Positions 1 to 13,300 of a stretch of 64,000 nucleotides of DNA are shown one piece after another; position 1 is the first letter of the stretch, and each line of letters opens with the position of its first letter. This DNA is from Megascapheus bottae (Eukaryota; Chordata; Mammalia; Rodentia; Geomyidae). The notes under the pieces were generated by a model. That model was not told the origin of the DNA, ran no database searches, and was given only the letters and a program-made list of their open reading frames with translations. Where the stretch lies: positions 1,073,001-1,137,000 of the forward strand of contig JANJXV010000030.1 of assembly GCA_024803745.1 (NCBI GenBank). The letters run 5' to 3'. The position numbers were made by a program, and so were the translations under genes.

Positions 1-2512
1 AGAACCTGAACGTCTAAAGCAAAGCTGCAAATGTTTCCTGGCCTCCCCTGCTGCCGTCCAGGGCCCGTGGGAAACCGGGAGGTTGTTCTTGTCCTTTTAA
101 GGTCTTGGGGGTTTGTTTTTGTTTTCCTTAGAGAATGCCAGTGTGGTGGTGCGATGTCTTTTTGCTGCCCTTGGGTTGTGCTCCTCTCCCACAGGCCTGT
201 GTCAGGCAAGCATCTGTCCTCTCTAACTTCCCGCCCCACCCCCATACACATCCCACCTTGTTGGTCACTGGGTGCCTCGTGGGAATCTCCTCCAGGGACT
301 TCGGCTTTTCTCCAGGGTTTTGTGCTGACCCCTCCCTAAAGGGAAGGGACTGGGGGCATCAGTCCTGTGTCAGAAAAGACTTGTTGGCGAGTGGCAGCAG
401 AAAGTGTCGCCTTTAAGAGAAAGATTGGAATGAGAATATGAACTTCCTGCACCGCTTCCTTCAGCTCCCCTGGCACTGACAGCACTGGAGCCTCTCGGGC
501 TTGGCTGTGGACGCTGGCCACCTGTGAGGCTTAGCTGCCACTGAGAAGGAACCTGGGGGGCACAGACAGTCTGGAAGGCATTTTACCAAGTTATTAGCTT
601 GTAGGGCTTTCCACCAGGAATCCTGTGGAAACAGGAACTGCTTATATGGGGCGGGGGTGGTGGTGGTGTGAAGATGATGAGGGATGAGAAGACCCCAGGC
701 ACCACTGGGGCTCCTTGTCGCCCTGCTCCATGGCCCTCCAGGTGGTGTCATTGTTGCCTGGGGCTGTGGGCACGTGAGACCCACCTGGGGTCAGCTCCTC
801 AGGCAGGGTGGTCAGGCGTCCCTCCTTTCCTGGCACCTCATGGCAGACGGCCCCATCGCCGTGGGAGAGAAGCGAGGGTGTGAGCAAGACAGGAACCACA
901 GCCTTTCTTCCACTTAGTCTGGGAGCTGTGTCCACACCCTTTCACGAGCATTCACCCAACTCTCCCTGCAGCTGAAAGCCAAAGCCATGCCAAGTGCAGT
1001 GGAGGAAGCAGAGAGAGGCCGTGGAGGAGCCCGGCCTCGCCGCAGGGGCTCCAGCAGCACTCAGTGAAAGATTTCATCCCCACCACAAATTCAAAGCAGA
1101 CATGCTGGCGGACGGTTAAGCAGCCCAGGATTTCCCAAGCAAGCTCAGAGCCCTAGGTTCAAAGTCCAGTACTACCACCACCGCCACCAAAACTGAGCTG
1201 TGGGTTGTGACATCCTCCACTGATATTGAATCTGGAGCAGAAATCAAATGCTGCCAACTTGCCCTTGGCCCAGTGTGAAAGCCCAGTGTGGCCCAGCTCA
1301 CGGCCAAGTTGTGGACAACACAATCTCCTCAGCCCCGCCAGTTGCCCCGTTCCTTTACCTCCGGGATCAGGAAAGCAATCTTCCTGGACAAAACACACAG
1401 CCGCTGTCGGCTTGTGTCCCCTGCTCTGGGTAGTTCACCTCACAGCAGTAGGAAGCCATGCGCAGCCTCTGGGGGTCTCTGAGGTCTGAGTGTGAGTTTG
1501 GAGAGGCTTGTTTGGAAAGACTTCTGCAAACAGGGATTCCATTTGCCTGCTCCCACGGGGGCCACAGCTTCCAGCGTTGGCTTGGGTGTTGGTACAGCTG
1601 CCGCCTGTGCTTGCTGCCTCACTGTGTCAGAGCTGTTGCTCCAGCTCCAAGCATAACCGCTGTGCTTCAGGTGTGCTGAAAGTAGGGAAGAAGCCGAGTC
1701 AGGGCACACTGCTGCTGGAGATCTATCCTAACCCTTCTCCACAGTGGCTGGCTCATGGGGGGTGCATCTTACCTGCTGAGTGGCCTGCGTGGCAGGAGGG
1801 GGGGGCTGGGCTGGGCTGAGCTTGGGGAGGGGAGGTGGGATAGGCTACTCAGACTCTGGGCTTCTTCTGTGGCGGGACCAGAGAGAGACAGAGGGGATGC
1901 AGAGAAGTCAGGCCAGCCTCAACAGACAAGGAAAAGCAAGAGCCAGCGTGTGTGGCTACGCATTTAATAATTCCAGGAATGATCAAATTCCAGATCCATA
2001 TGGTAACTTAGTGTGTCTTCCAGCTCTCCAGATTTGCAGACCCCCCCCACTCCAATTTCCATCAGCTTCTGCTTGCATCCTTCTTCCACAGTTGCCATCA
2101 ACCAAAAGCCTTTCTCCTCTGCCCCCCGCACTCAGCCCCAGGCCTCCTCCAGGCCTGGCCAGCCTCCTGGTGTGGCCGTTGCCGCTGGCCTCTCTGGGTT
2201 CCCTTAGGCCCTGCTAATTTGGCTTACAGCATCCTCTGGAATGAGCCCTGTCAACTCCGCGCTGGCCTCTTTACCTCCACACTCATTTCCTCTGACTCTT
2301 CCCACACTCTGCAGGGATATTGGGCCTGAGTTTTGCATGGTTAGATGGAGTTTTGCAATTTCCTAGAAAGACTGTGTGAATGCCAGCTTGGCTTCTCTGG
2401 CAATACAGTCTGTTCTTTTATGAATACATGTCATTGGCTTAGTGGAGGGCCGTAGGCCAGGACCTGCAGGTGCAGCACAGTCTGACTTCCCTCCCTCAAG
2501 GAAAAGGATGCA
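1..2512. other. Intergenic DNA, nothing recognised
   Basis: There is no gene, RNA gene or clear transposon here. Frames up to 145 codons exist but have biased composition and match no family I know. Confidence 0.7.
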
Positions 2513-2735
2513 AGCCAGGCGCAGTGACTCTCACCTGTCATCCTAGCTGCTCAGGAGGCTGAGATCTGAGGATCTCGGTTCAAAGCCAGCCTGGGCACTG
2601 AAGTCCATGAGACTCTTATCTCTAATTAACCACCAGAACATCAGAAGTGGTGCTGTGGCTCAGGGGTAGGGTGGTAGCCTTGAGCTGAAGCGCTCAGGCC
2701 CAGAGTTCAAGTCCGACAACGGACAAAAAAGAAGA
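2513..2735 (+). mobile_element. Composite SINE: 7SL-like left half plus tRNA-like right half
   Basis: The left half reads like a B1/Alu-type monomer (CACCTGTCATCCTAGCTGCT, AGGAGGCTGAGATCTGAGGA, CAGCCTGGGCA). The right half (GTGCTGTGGCTCAGGGGTAG, GAGTTCAAGTCC) has tRNA-like A and B boxes and resembles the right half of the IDL-Geo copies in this window. The A-rich tail has grown into an AAG/GAAA repeat. Confidence 0.75.
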
Positions 2736-2771
2736 AGAGGAGGAGGAAGAGGAGGAAGAGAGGTGAAAGGA

Positions 2772-2830
<59 letters not shown>

Positions 2831-2848
2831 GAAGGAAGAGAGAAAGGC
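2736..2848 (+). repeat. Purine microsatellite (GAG and GAAA)
   Basis: A GAGGAAGAG-type tract followed by about 16 GAAA units (2766-2830) grows out of the tail of the preceding SINE. It is a purine-only strand of about 110 bp. Confidence 0.95.
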
Positions 2849-5800
2849 AGGCAGACCAGCTGCCTGCTGGAAGGGCAGCCAGGGTCCGGATGCCTGCTCC
2901 TGCAGGCCCTATGGTGCCTGGGAAAGCCAGAGCTCAGGTTTTCTCCTGTGCCAATCTCTTCTCAGCCAGGCCCTGTAGTGCAGGCCACAGAGCCAACCCC
3001 GGGTTTCCTGTAGGAAGTCCCCCAGCTACTGACTGCCTCTGGCAGACACTGGCAGACCCAGCTGGTGCTGTGCGTGAGGCCACCCACATGCACAGGTCTG
3101 GGATAAGCCTTGCCTTTCAGACCTTCATACTTTCCCCACCCCTGCCGCTGCGGCTCTCTTCTCCAGCGTTATGAACATCAGTATTCTCCCTTGTATGGGA
3201 AAATAGCCACACCAAGTAGGTCTGATGTCCAGGTTGTGAAAGGAGTAAGTTGGAGAAGTGACATATTAGAAAATCACGAATGGTCCTAATTAGACTTGAG
3301 ACATTGCAAAAGATGGAGGGCCAGGGACTCACTGAATTTGTGAGTCAATGTTGTCTTGGAATATGACCGTGCAGGTAAAATGAATACATCTTCCGTCATT
3401 TCAATAAAATCCCAAATTTCAAGAATGGTATCACTGCAGAGAATTGGGCCCCTCTCTGGTCTTCTCGTTCAATCACATTTAAGATGTAGGACAGCATTGT
3501 TCACAAAGAGCTATTTAATAAATAATACATAGAGCAGGAGAAGAAAAGCCTCATTATAGACACACAGCTGGAAGGACTGCCGTTGATCCTCGCTTCCCCA
3601 CGAAACCACATAAATATATAATGGTGTTATTGAGCCAGCTCCCACAGGCACATGAACTATGGCATTTCTAAGAGACTCCCATGTTGTGGTGGAACAAAAT
3701 CTGAAGGAGAAAATAACACAGTCTCTGTCCTGCCCCAAGCTGAGGCACACTGGGGAGAAGACCCGCAATTGATTCCTTCTTTCTGTTCCTAAGCAAATCT
3801 ATAAAGCCTCTTAGGTTCTCTGAGTGGGAAGAAATCCTATAAAGGGATGATTCATCATTGGAGGTTTTCTCCCCACCATGAATTTCCAGCCACACTGCAG
3901 AGACTCATCATATTGAGAGGAGTCAATCTCCGATGGAAATAACTAGGCCACTGTGCACACACCAGAAGCCATGCCACACGCAATACCAAGAATGATGCTT
4001 GGGGAAAACGCTTCACCCCAAGAGGTGGCTGCCAATGAGAAGCAGCCACCTGCTTCGGGGCACACACACTCTGCGGGGCTGCGGGCACTCCAAGAGAGGC
4101 CTCCCGGGTGCCCAGCCGAGACAGCGGACACGGGGGGCAGGACGTAGGTTGGCGAGGGGAGAGGGATGGGGAGGAAACAGCATCTAGGTCCTGTCTTCAG
4201 AAGAGGAATCTACTCACTTTGAATATCTGGAATGGTGTATTAGGAAGGGTCCCCGAGAACGGAGGTCAGTGTTCCCAAGATATGGCGGAGGGGGAAAAGG
4301 CCACCAAATGATAGCTCTGGGGGATGGGCCAGCCTGCGAGGAAGGTTCCGCTGGGCTGGCGCTTCCTCAGCTGACTTTGCTTCCACATAGGTAATAGGCG
4401 AGTGGGGACCTGGCAATACTGTTGTCACACTTCCTGCCACTTCCAAAGTTGAACAAACAAAAAGAAATGCTGCCATTTGCCGAGTGGGATGCTCAGACAG
4501 AAGCTTCTCTATATAATACAGGAAAGTATAAATCCGCTTCCTAAAATCTAGACAGGCAGAAAAATAAATCTCGCCATCCATTTCAGAATGTGGAGACAGC
4601 TGGGTGGTGCATCTCCTTATTTCCAAACGTCCATTGGTAGAGGAGGTGACTGGTCTAGGAAAAGGTAAAAAGGAGAGGAGCTAGAAGCTTTTCCTAGAGC
4701 CCCAGTCTCCAGCCTTCCTGCCAGCCCCAGGGACGCCCAGGTGTTACACAGCCCAGTCCCTGCCTCCATGGAGCCCATGCCAACCATGGAGACTCTCCCC
4801 TAAAACACATCACAGCTCCATTCTTCTTTGCAAGAACTTATAAAAAAAAATATATGCACGGTTATTTTCTTGCAGTTCTAGACAGCAGGACGCTGTAGGA
4901 AACAGATGAATTTCAGTCAGCAAGTCTGTTGTGGTCAGCGGGCTGTCCACAGTGTAAGCTGTTGGACCTACAGACTTTGGGTGAACTTAACCATCACAAG
5001 GTCAAGGCAAAGCTCTGGAAGGTCAAGTCAATTTCCTGAAGAGAGCTAATGATGGTGGAAGGTCCCTGCTAGGGTCTGGGTTCCCGACCTCACACTTTCT
5101 GACACAGAAAAGGAATCTGAACTCCATGGTTACTATTCTAGGTCAGACTCAGAAATAACCCAGACTTTAAAAGAACGAGTCCCATTTCTTTCTTTTCTTT
5201 TTTGTTGGCTGGGGGCTTGAACTCTGGGCGTCTCAAGGACTTCCCTGCCTCAGATCTCAGCCTCCTGAGAAACTAGGATTACAGGCGTGTGCCAGCGGCC
5301 CTTCTCTAGGATCCCCGTTTCATCCAAGAGTGGCAGCTCCTCTGTGGCTCCCACATATTCTCTCTGAAAAACACTTCTTACAACCTACACGAAAACCTCC
5401 GTATGTCTAGAGTTGCTTCTCCCCCACCAACCACCACAATTTATCTCCTCCAGACAACCAATCCTCTTTGAAAATGAACACAAAAATCACCTTGTTTTCA
5501 TCGTCAAGATTCATTCAAACCAGCAGAGCCTCTGACAGCCTTAGATGAGTTTCCCACGGCAACAGACAGAGATTGTGTCTCTGAAGCGATGCAGTCCATG
5601 TACGAAGCAGGTATTCATCAAGAAGCAATCTCTGCAAAAGAATCCCTCGCTGTGTCCATCATACATCCAAAGAGATAAGCGATAGACCCAGGTGCTGAGA
5701 AGCTGAGGTCTTGGAACACTCTGAGACATTGAAAAGTGACGTAACACAACTTAAACTGACCCATTCAAGAATACCGAATGTTGAATCTGTATTAAATTGG

Positions 5801-6324
5801 GAACTATAAAGACACAACCTGTCCTTTGGAAAGTGACAAGACTTGGCTGCAGGAGCCACAGGAGTTGCCCACAGCATGACAGAAGCCAATCCGGGGGCAG
5901 AGCAGAGACAATGCAAGACAAAAGGGAAAGCTGCTGTTCCATGGGCTGGAGGAATGGCCGTCTCGGTGAGTTTCTGCACATCTAGAGAAGTGTCCCTGTG
6001 GGCCCGGTCCTGGGGGTGGAGCTGGAACAGCTGCTGGACCTGCCTGTCCACCTCTCTCTACCCCTTCCCAGCGCCCCTCCCCCACCACTCTGTGAGCCCC
6101 AGCTCTGTGAGCATACCTGGTGACTGGTCTTCAGGAAAGGAGTTGAGAGGCTTACTGCCTCTATGTCCTGAGAGGTCAGCTGTGATCTAGGGACTCTTCC
6201 CTGGGGAGAGACTATGCTGGCTCCTTCTATCCAGAATGCTCCATGTTTTCAAGATAAGCTGCAAGCACAGGTTTGTATGTAGATTGTAATTTCTTTGTTT
6301 TTTTGTTTTGTTTTGTTTTGTTGT
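2849..6324. other. Intergenic DNA apart from one SINE fragment
   Basis: Apart from the fragment at 5201-5300, I see only short frames without family features. Parts of 3,450-3,900 look like an old repeat, but I cannot name it. Confidence 0.6.
5201..5300 (-). mobile_element. Composite SINE fragment with internal deletion
   Basis: Read on the minus strand it starts with a 7SL-like segment (ACACGCCTGTAATCCTAG, AGGAGGCTGAGATCTGAGGC) and ends in CAGAGTTCAAGCCCC. The middle, including the A box of the right half, is missing. Confidence 0.6.
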
Positions 6325-6522
6325 TTTTTTTTGCCGGTCCTGGGCTTGAGCTCAGGGCCTGAGCACTGTCCTTGGACTTTCTCAAGGCTAGCACTCTACC
6401 ACTTGAGCCTCAGCACCACTTCCGGCTTTTTTTTGCTATGTATGTGGGGTACCGAGGAATTGAACCCGGGTCTTTGTGTATGCTAGGCAAGCATTCTACC
6501 ACTAGGCCAAACTCCCGGCCCC
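6325..6522 (-). mobile_element. IDL-Geo-like dimeric SINE
   Basis: On the minus strand the left half resembles an ID/tRNA-Ala-like element (GGCCTAGTGGTAGAATGCTT) and the right half ends in GAGCTCAAGCCCAGGACCGG followed by an A-rich tail. Target-site duplications TGTAATTTCTTT flank it at 6285-6296 and 6523-6534. Confidence 0.85.
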
Positions 6523-6534
6523 TGTAATTTCTTT

Positions 6535-7829
6535 TCTAAAGTGGCCACTTGGTGGCTTCGTGGCCCCTGGGGCCAGGCTGAGGTATCTAAGCAAAGGCCT
6601 ATGGTCCCGCAGCAATCTCAGACCCTGGGCTCTAAGGCTCTAGGATACTGGGATGGGATTCCTCAGAGGTGCTGGTAAAGGGATGGCAGCCCTCCTAGAC
6701 CCTAGGGGACTTTCAGAGACAGCTACTCCTGAGTTCCAGAATGTTCTCAATAACCCAACCCCATGCACCAGCACAGTCATCACTCCCTACAATGGACAGA
6801 ACCTCAGGACATATAATTCTTGTGACAGAGATTGAACAATCCTAGGGGTCCCTCATGGCCGGTCACATCATGGTAGTAAGCACAGCCTTGATGACAAGGT
6901 GTCCAGGGAGACATCTGAGCTTTGCAGTTGTCTGTGCCAGGCTTGGCTGCCCCTAGTCACGCTTCCCTTGGGTGTTTACCCAGGATGGCTGACTAGAGGC
7001 CTGGGCCATGCTTTCATCTCTTGTGTGCCGTTGCTCCAGAGCCCAGTAGGAGAAGCAAAGTCAAGGTAGAAGGCGGTACTGGTGCTGGCGTAGCTGTCCT
7101 CTCAGCACAACAGGGGATGGAGGGCACAAGACCCGAGGCTGCTGGGTGCAGAGCCAGCCCGTTAGATGCTGGAAGTCCGCAGTGGAGCCAGCTCTCTGGG
7201 CTCTGTCTCCCGCTCCGACCTCGGGGCTCACTGGAAATGTGTTTGCCTCCTGATTTATGTTGGGGCAGGGACACTGGGGGACGGCTCCATTAAAGAGAAG
7301 AGCCCAAGTTCTACAAGGTTGGGGGAGATGTCAATTATCTCCTTTTCCCCCTCTCTTCTGGAAGCGCCTACTACTACCACATGATTTATGGGCCTAGGGA
7401 GAGCCATAAAACCATGGAGAAGAGGAAACAGATGAATCCAGGCTGTTGAAAACATGAAGTGGAGCTGGTAGATCTTTATCCTCTGCTCTTGACGAAACTC
7501 TCTAAAAGCTAAGTATAGGACAGAAGAAAACCAGGCTGATCAAGTGAAAAATTGCTCTGCCTACTCACATGTGAACTTTGTCTTCCCTGTCTCCAGCCTT
7601 TCTTACCAACCTTCTACCTCTGGTGTCGTCATGCCTTGGCGGATGTGTTATGAAAGTGTAACTACAGGGCCCTGCTGGACAGCTGTGTTGGGGACCCAGT
7701 GTGGGGTCAGAGCCACCTTGGACCTGTACAGCTGAGTACACGAGGAAATGAGCTATTAGCATGACTTGGGGCTATGTTAATCCCTTCTTGTTTATTGGAT
7801 TGCTGTTTTGTACGAATGCAACACCTGGC
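6535..7829. other. Intergenic DNA, nothing recognised
   Basis: No gene or repeat can be supported here. Short frames up to 90 codons overlap on both strands, as in random GC-rich sequence. Confidence 0.65.
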
Positions 7830-7843
7830 AGTTTCCTGGTTTT

Positions 7844-8040
7844 TTTTTTTTTTTGCCAGTCCTGGGCTTGAGCTCAGGGCCTGAGCACTGTCCTTGGACT
7901 TTCTCAAGGCTAGAACTCTACCACTTGAGCCTCAGCACCACTTCCGGCTTTTTTCTATGTATGTGGTACCGAGGAATCGAACCCGGGTCTTCATGCATGC
8001 TAGGCAAGCACTTTAACCACTAGGCCACACTCCCGGCCCC
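7844..8040 (-). mobile_element. IDL-Geo-like dimeric SINE
   Basis: This is the same dimer as at 6.3 kb, nearly identical in sequence, with an A tail of about 15. A 14-bp duplication AGTTTCCTGGTTTT flanks it at 7830-7843 and 8041-8054, which suggests a relatively young insertion. Confidence 0.88.
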
Positions 8041-8140
8041 AGTTTCCTGGTTTTAAGAGAAGTATTTGAGGTTGGAACTTGAACTAACCGGGCTGCATCT
8101 TAAGCTCACAGCCTTCTTGGACTGCTGACTTGGGCTAACC

Positions 8141-8790
8141 TTTTTTTTCTTTTTCTTTTTATTAAAGAATTTATTAACATTGATTTTTACATCATATTTC
8201 AAAGGACGTGTTTAACAAACAAGTGTTCAAGAAAGGAACCTCTGTGTACAATCACTGGCACTTAGATTTTAGAAAATAATCAAAATTAGGCTGAGGGTTT
8301 GTATGTCATAGATACACATTAATCTACGTAATAAAACATGATGTCTGTAGAGTCATAGGTTTTTAGGACTATGTAGTTGTGTTTATATTTCCAATACCAT
8401 GCCCATAGCATTGGGTATGCAACTTTTGAGTCCTCTCTCTTGTATTGTTTGGCTCTAATAACCACATATTAGGGATACCATGCGCCTTTTGTTCCTTTGG
8501 TCTTGACTTGTCTTACTCAACATGATTCGCTCTAGATTCATCCACTTCCCTGCGAATGCCATTATTTTATCTTGTCTGTTGGCTATGTAGAATTCCATTG
8601 TGTATATATACCACATTTTCTGTATCCGTTCATCTGCAGTAGGGCATCTGGGTTGTTTCCATCGCCTGGCTATTGTGAATAGTGTCCTTATCATATCCTG
8701 GGTTGTGATGTTCAGGATAGATGCCCAGGAGTGCTATGGCAGGATTGTAGGGAAGTCGACCCCATCTTTTTCTTGTCTTCTTTTTTTCCA
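8141..8790 (-). mobile_element. LINE-1 3' end, 5'-truncated
   Basis: On the minus strand, two frames that do not connect give the end of L1 ORF2. One reads LPYNPAIALLGIYPE and the next RPTLF-type sequence through KMWYIYTMEFYIA to LSKTSQDQ. A 3' UTR of about 290 bp and an A-rich tail (at 8141-8160 on the plus strand) follow. The shift of frame shows that it is dead. The 5' border is uncertain, near 8,790. Confidence 0.85.
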
Positions 8791-9700
8791 AGTCTTTACC
8801 CCCTAAATCAGGAATCCCCATTCTCTTCCGGCTGGCCGCGACACAACTGGATGGCCTTCCCCTGTGCAAGGAGACTGGGAAGCCCAGGGGTTGCAGGGCT
8901 GCAGAGAGCAGATAACAGGAGCCATCTCCAGAGGCTGCCACCCTCCAGGAGCCCCGCCAGCGGCACCAGGGGCCCAGAGGGGCCAGCAGAGAACGGGAGA
9001 GGAGAATGGGCTGTGGCCCAGGGGCTCTCCAGGGGCTCTCTATCTCCTTTTCCAAATTCCCCAAGGCATTTTGCCTGTAGGCACCCCTTCCCCACCCAGC
9101 CCCATGTTTGCTCTTTGTCTCCCCAACAGGAATGCATGTCGTGGGCATCACTTACATCACTTTATGTCCAACTCAAAGCTTCCCCAGACTAATGCGGGTT
9201 GGAATCTGGTGCTACTGAAGACAGGTATCGCTGGCAAGAACTCTAGCTTTTCCCATGTCGCAAGTGCATCCAACAGTTTTAGAAAGCCATTTCTCTAAAT
9301 AAGAACACGGGAAGAGCGGGGTGTACGGTATGCTTTCTAGTTCTGGGGGGCATCTCCGCTCATTGTCTCATTTCCCTCGTGCTGAGGTGCAGTATTGTCT
9401 CCCCAAACCTCAGATGGTGCTGTAAGAGGCGACTCCTGTATCGCTCCCTGTTATCCACAATGAAGTAGAGTCATTTTTCTATAATCTGCAGCTTTTCCAT
9501 AAGGGTCCCTATGAACACACAGGGTGGCTTTTCTCCTAAAGTTAGCAGCTTATGGTGTCTGAAGAAAGATCAAAGTATGTAAGATCATGTTTAACACAGT
9601 ACATTGTATACGTATTAGGGCTTAGCTAGTCCCTGGGGACAGGAAAAGGACATGTCTGTGCATGCTCCATTGGAGCACCTAGGATAGAAAGGTTCTAGTT
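8791..9700. other. Intergenic DNA, nothing recognised
   Basis: The long minus-strand frame here is partly the continuation of L1 read-through and otherwise has no family features. Confidence 0.6.
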
Positions 9701-9714
9701 AAAAATAAGTATCA

Positions 9715-9819
9715 GGTTCCCTCCTTGAACACTTGTTTGTTAAACTTGTCATTTAAAATATGATGTAAAAATCTACATTAATAAATTCTTTAATAAAAAA
9801 ATTGGCAATTGTATATTAA
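9715..9819 (+). mobile_element. Ultra-short LINE-1 3' end with target-site duplication
   Basis: About 80 bp (GAACACTTGTTTGTTAAAC through TAATAAATTCTTTAAT) match the reverse complement of the L1 3' end at 8,158-8,240. The fragment is flanked by AAAAATAAGTATCA at 9701-9714 and 9820-9833, a perfect 14-bp duplication. Confidence 0.85.
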
Positions 9820-9833
9820 AAAAATAAGTATCA

Positions 9834-10020
9834 AGGCTGGGAGTTTGGCCTAGTGGTAAAGTGCTTGCCTAGTGTGCACGAAGACCCGGGTTCAATTCCT
9901 TGGTACCACGTACTTAGAAAAATGCAGAAGTGGTGCTGAGGCTCAAGTGGTAGAGCTCTAGCCTTGAGAAAAAAAATCCAAGGACAGTGCTCAGGCCCTG
10001 AGCTCAAGCCCAGGACTGGC
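9834..10020 (+). mobile_element. IDL-Geo-like dimeric SINE
   Basis: It begins GGCTGGGAGTTTGGCCTAGT and ends AAGCCCAGGACTGGC, with an internal A8 run between the two parts of the right half. It starts directly after the second target-site copy of the preceding L1 fragment. Confidence 0.85.
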
Positions 10021-10224
10021 TCTGTTCTTGCTTGTGTTGATGCATGCAGGCATCCTTATGTCTCAACATGTTTGTCGTGTGTATCTGCATTATCACCACA
10101 TGCATTCACCAATTGTGGTATGTGCTATATATATTTTACATATACATATACATAATGTGCTGTTGTTGATTCTGTATTCTTTTACTCAGTTGTTCAATCA
10201 AAGAAATGTTTAGTTTTTAAACTG

Positions 10225-10370
10225 CTGAAAGAAAATATGTTCAGGGGGAGAGAAAGTGGGAGAAAAATGAGGGAAGATGTAACAGTGTTCAAAAACAAAT
10301 CTGTCCACTACTTTATGTATGTAACTGTAACCCTCTGTACATCACCTTACAATAAAATTAAATGTAAAAC
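10225..10370 (+). mobile_element. Probable retroelement 3' fragment
   Basis: A purine-rich stretch is followed by ATGTATGTAACTGTAACCCT, CTGTACATCACC and ACAATAAAATTAAAT. The arrangement looks like the 3' untranslated end and poly(A) signal of a retroelement, and I have an impression of similar sequence in other rodent repeats. I cannot assign the family. Confidence 0.35.
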
Positions 10371-13300
10371 GATGTTCAAAACAGTAAGGCAAATATATTT
10401 TTAGATAAAGAAAAAAACTGTGAGAAAATCATTACGAGCAAAAACACAATCAAAGAAATATTAAAGGATACAGGTCTGGAATAAGGAAAATGACTTTTTA
10501 ACATGGTAACCCAGAGTTTCAGAAAGTAATTAAGACCAGCCACTACATGGATAAATCTAAATCAGTCTGACAATAAAGATGAATAATAATGATGTCTTGC
10601 ATGGACTAGTGCATGTGCAGAATTTGAAAGCAATAGTTGACAGATGGGATGAGGTAAAATGTTAAGTGCACCAAAGCTCTTAAATTGCCTAGAAAGTGGG
10701 AGAAGTGAGGACCCCAATAAATCAAGGAAGAGCCTGCTAAGGTGTAGGCAGCTGTCAGAAGTCCAGCAAGGAGCTGGCTAGGGGTAGGTGTAATAGCAAT
10801 ACTCAATTAGTCCAGTGAGTAAGAAACAATAAAATAAGAATAGAACCATCCAATAAAATAAAAACACAGAAACACCGCATTAAAAGCCAATGACTGCATT
10901 TCAACTATAAGACAAAACATTCGGACTACCTAACGAAGTTATTTTCTGCTCATGAGAGGCGCCTTATCAATACAAGGACCTGCAAGGCTGAGCGTGGAGA
11001 ATGGAGATGAGTGATGTGGCCTCCATTCTGCTGCAGGGGAAGAAACTGTTTCATTGCCAGATGCCACTGACTTTCAGGCAGGAGGGATGACTCAAGAGGA
11101 AGAGGAAGGTGGGAAATAGGAATCTTTTCCACTCCTGTGCGCCTAATCAAAAGCCTCAAAATCCAGGAAGCAAGCAGACAGAACCAAAAAGAGAAACAGA
11201 AAAATAGGAAATCAGATTTCCCCACCTATCTCACAGTGAGTATTACCCAGAGTCTCTGAGAGCCAGAAAATCCGAGCTGAGTGTGTGGGATCAAGATTTG
11301 AACAGAAAGACGTCATGAAAGGAGAAGGGGTTTATTAGGAAAGAAGAAAGGGCTGAGGAGCAAGAGACACGAGAGGGTGACCCAAGCGGGTACCTGGTCA
11401 AAGTACATTACATACATTATGAAAATGCAACGAAAGAACATTAGTTTGTGTAATTAATGTACACTGCTGCAATATTTAAAGATAATGAGCAAATCTGACC
11501 CCAAGGGCTGAGAAATATCACTTTTCCTCAAGTGTCCATGAAACACTTAATAAAATGACTTTGCATGTTGAGTCATAAAGCAAGCTTCAGAGACTGCAGT
11601 ATCTCCTCCAAGCCGCGGAGAAGGGCAGGGAGGGGTCTGGTTCGGCTGAGCCTCTCCTGACCCATCCAGCTACCGTGTTGTCAGGCTCCATTCAGATGGC
11701 CGAGAACTGGGGGCACAGAGACCTCCTTGCTCGGAGGCCCTGGAGGCCTGGAGGACGCCTTGATCCCAGTCATTTGTGTCCAGATCCGCCAGGATCATCT
11801 CCTTGAACCAAGGTGATGAACGAAGAAGTCTGGCCTCCTGAGCATGCTGGGATACCGCTGGAAGACCACCGGTGACACAGCATGACACATGGATTTGACG
11901 ATTTTGGATCTAAATTCGGATCTCCCCCTCTGCGGCTGGCAGACAGACACTCAGGTCACGTTCCCTGGAACCTGTTTTGCCTGTGGCCACAGGTTTTTTC
12001 CTACTCCGCATACCTAGATAAGGTAAAAGCCGTGGGGTGAGTTTTGCTTTTCTTGGGATTTCTTCTGAGATTACACATGCTATTTTTGATTGAGCCAGGA
12101 AGAAATGAGGAGCAGATGTTGACCGCTGATGCCAGTTCTATTTTCCGTCAGCCAGCAACCTTCGCTCACTTCCACTTAGGCTATATTTATCGAGAAAGCT
12201 AAAAAAATAAAGCAACGCAAATTAGGCCCCAAACATCTGGATAGTAAGCAGCAAATGGGCCAGATGTTTTGGTGATTTATAAATAAAGGCTCCAAAAAGA
12301 GTGGAAAGAGGGGCCAGGTACAAAGTGGAAGCCCTCCATCTCCTCTGAGTCTGCGGGAGATGGAATTGCATTAGTCATTCTCCAGAAGATGGAATTAAAG
12401 GATAATAAAATTTTGGAGTTTATATTCCCTGCACAGAGAGGCGTGACCTTCATTGTACAGACAGGGACTGGAACATTGCCTCTGACTATTTTTTCCCATC
12501 TAGAAATTATTTCTCAATTGCTCGTAATTTTTGAATCTATTTAGTTACCCGAGCCAAGCCAAGGAATCAGCTCTCTGTGCAGAAGAGAGCTGTTTCCCAC
12601 GCTGGAGTTGCTGATGGAACCTGCAGGCCTGGGTTTCTTTTCCCCCTCCTCTTTCTTAAAGGTGAAACACATTTTGTTTTGTTCTATTTATTTATTTCAG
12701 TACACTTCCTTGGGTAATTCTCTGGGAAAGAGCTGTAGTCTAGAAATAAATTTTTTTTTCTCAAATTCAGACTTTCCAGTTCTCAGCTCCTATCTTTGGA
12801 CAGCTTGTCTCTTAGAGCTTCTATTACCAACTCTGTACAATGCCTACAATAATGATTACATCTGCAGGGTTTGATAACAGTTGCATCGTAAAGGTCTTTG
12901 GAGAAGTAAATAATTTGATCAGAGTAAAGCACCTAGTATTCTTTCTAGACGAATGACCTGAAATGAATGAGTAAAGAATCTTTGCTTAAATGGCTTTCTC
13001 TCTGCAGCCCTTTCTGTGTGGTTGAGAGGTGGGGGATTCAGCCAGGAGACATAAGCACCTCTTAGTCCAGACCTAAACACGAAGTTTTTTTGTTTGTTTC
13101 TTTTTACCAAAGACTGTCATTGATTTAAGCAACGAGATATAGGATCAGAACGGAGAGTTAAGTTGTACATCTGTGTGAGTTCATGTGACACACCGGGATA
13201 GGAAATGTTCAATATACATTTTTTTATTTAGCCTTTTAACTGAGTCCCTGGAGCAGGAAATGGCTTTAAGGTCCTGAGGACAGAGCTCAGCCCAGACTCA

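Noticed and set aside
8455..9151. Possible cellular gene on the minus strand
   Set aside because: The recognisable part is the LINE-1 ORF2 C-terminus broken by a frame change, and the rest is unrelated intergenic sequence.
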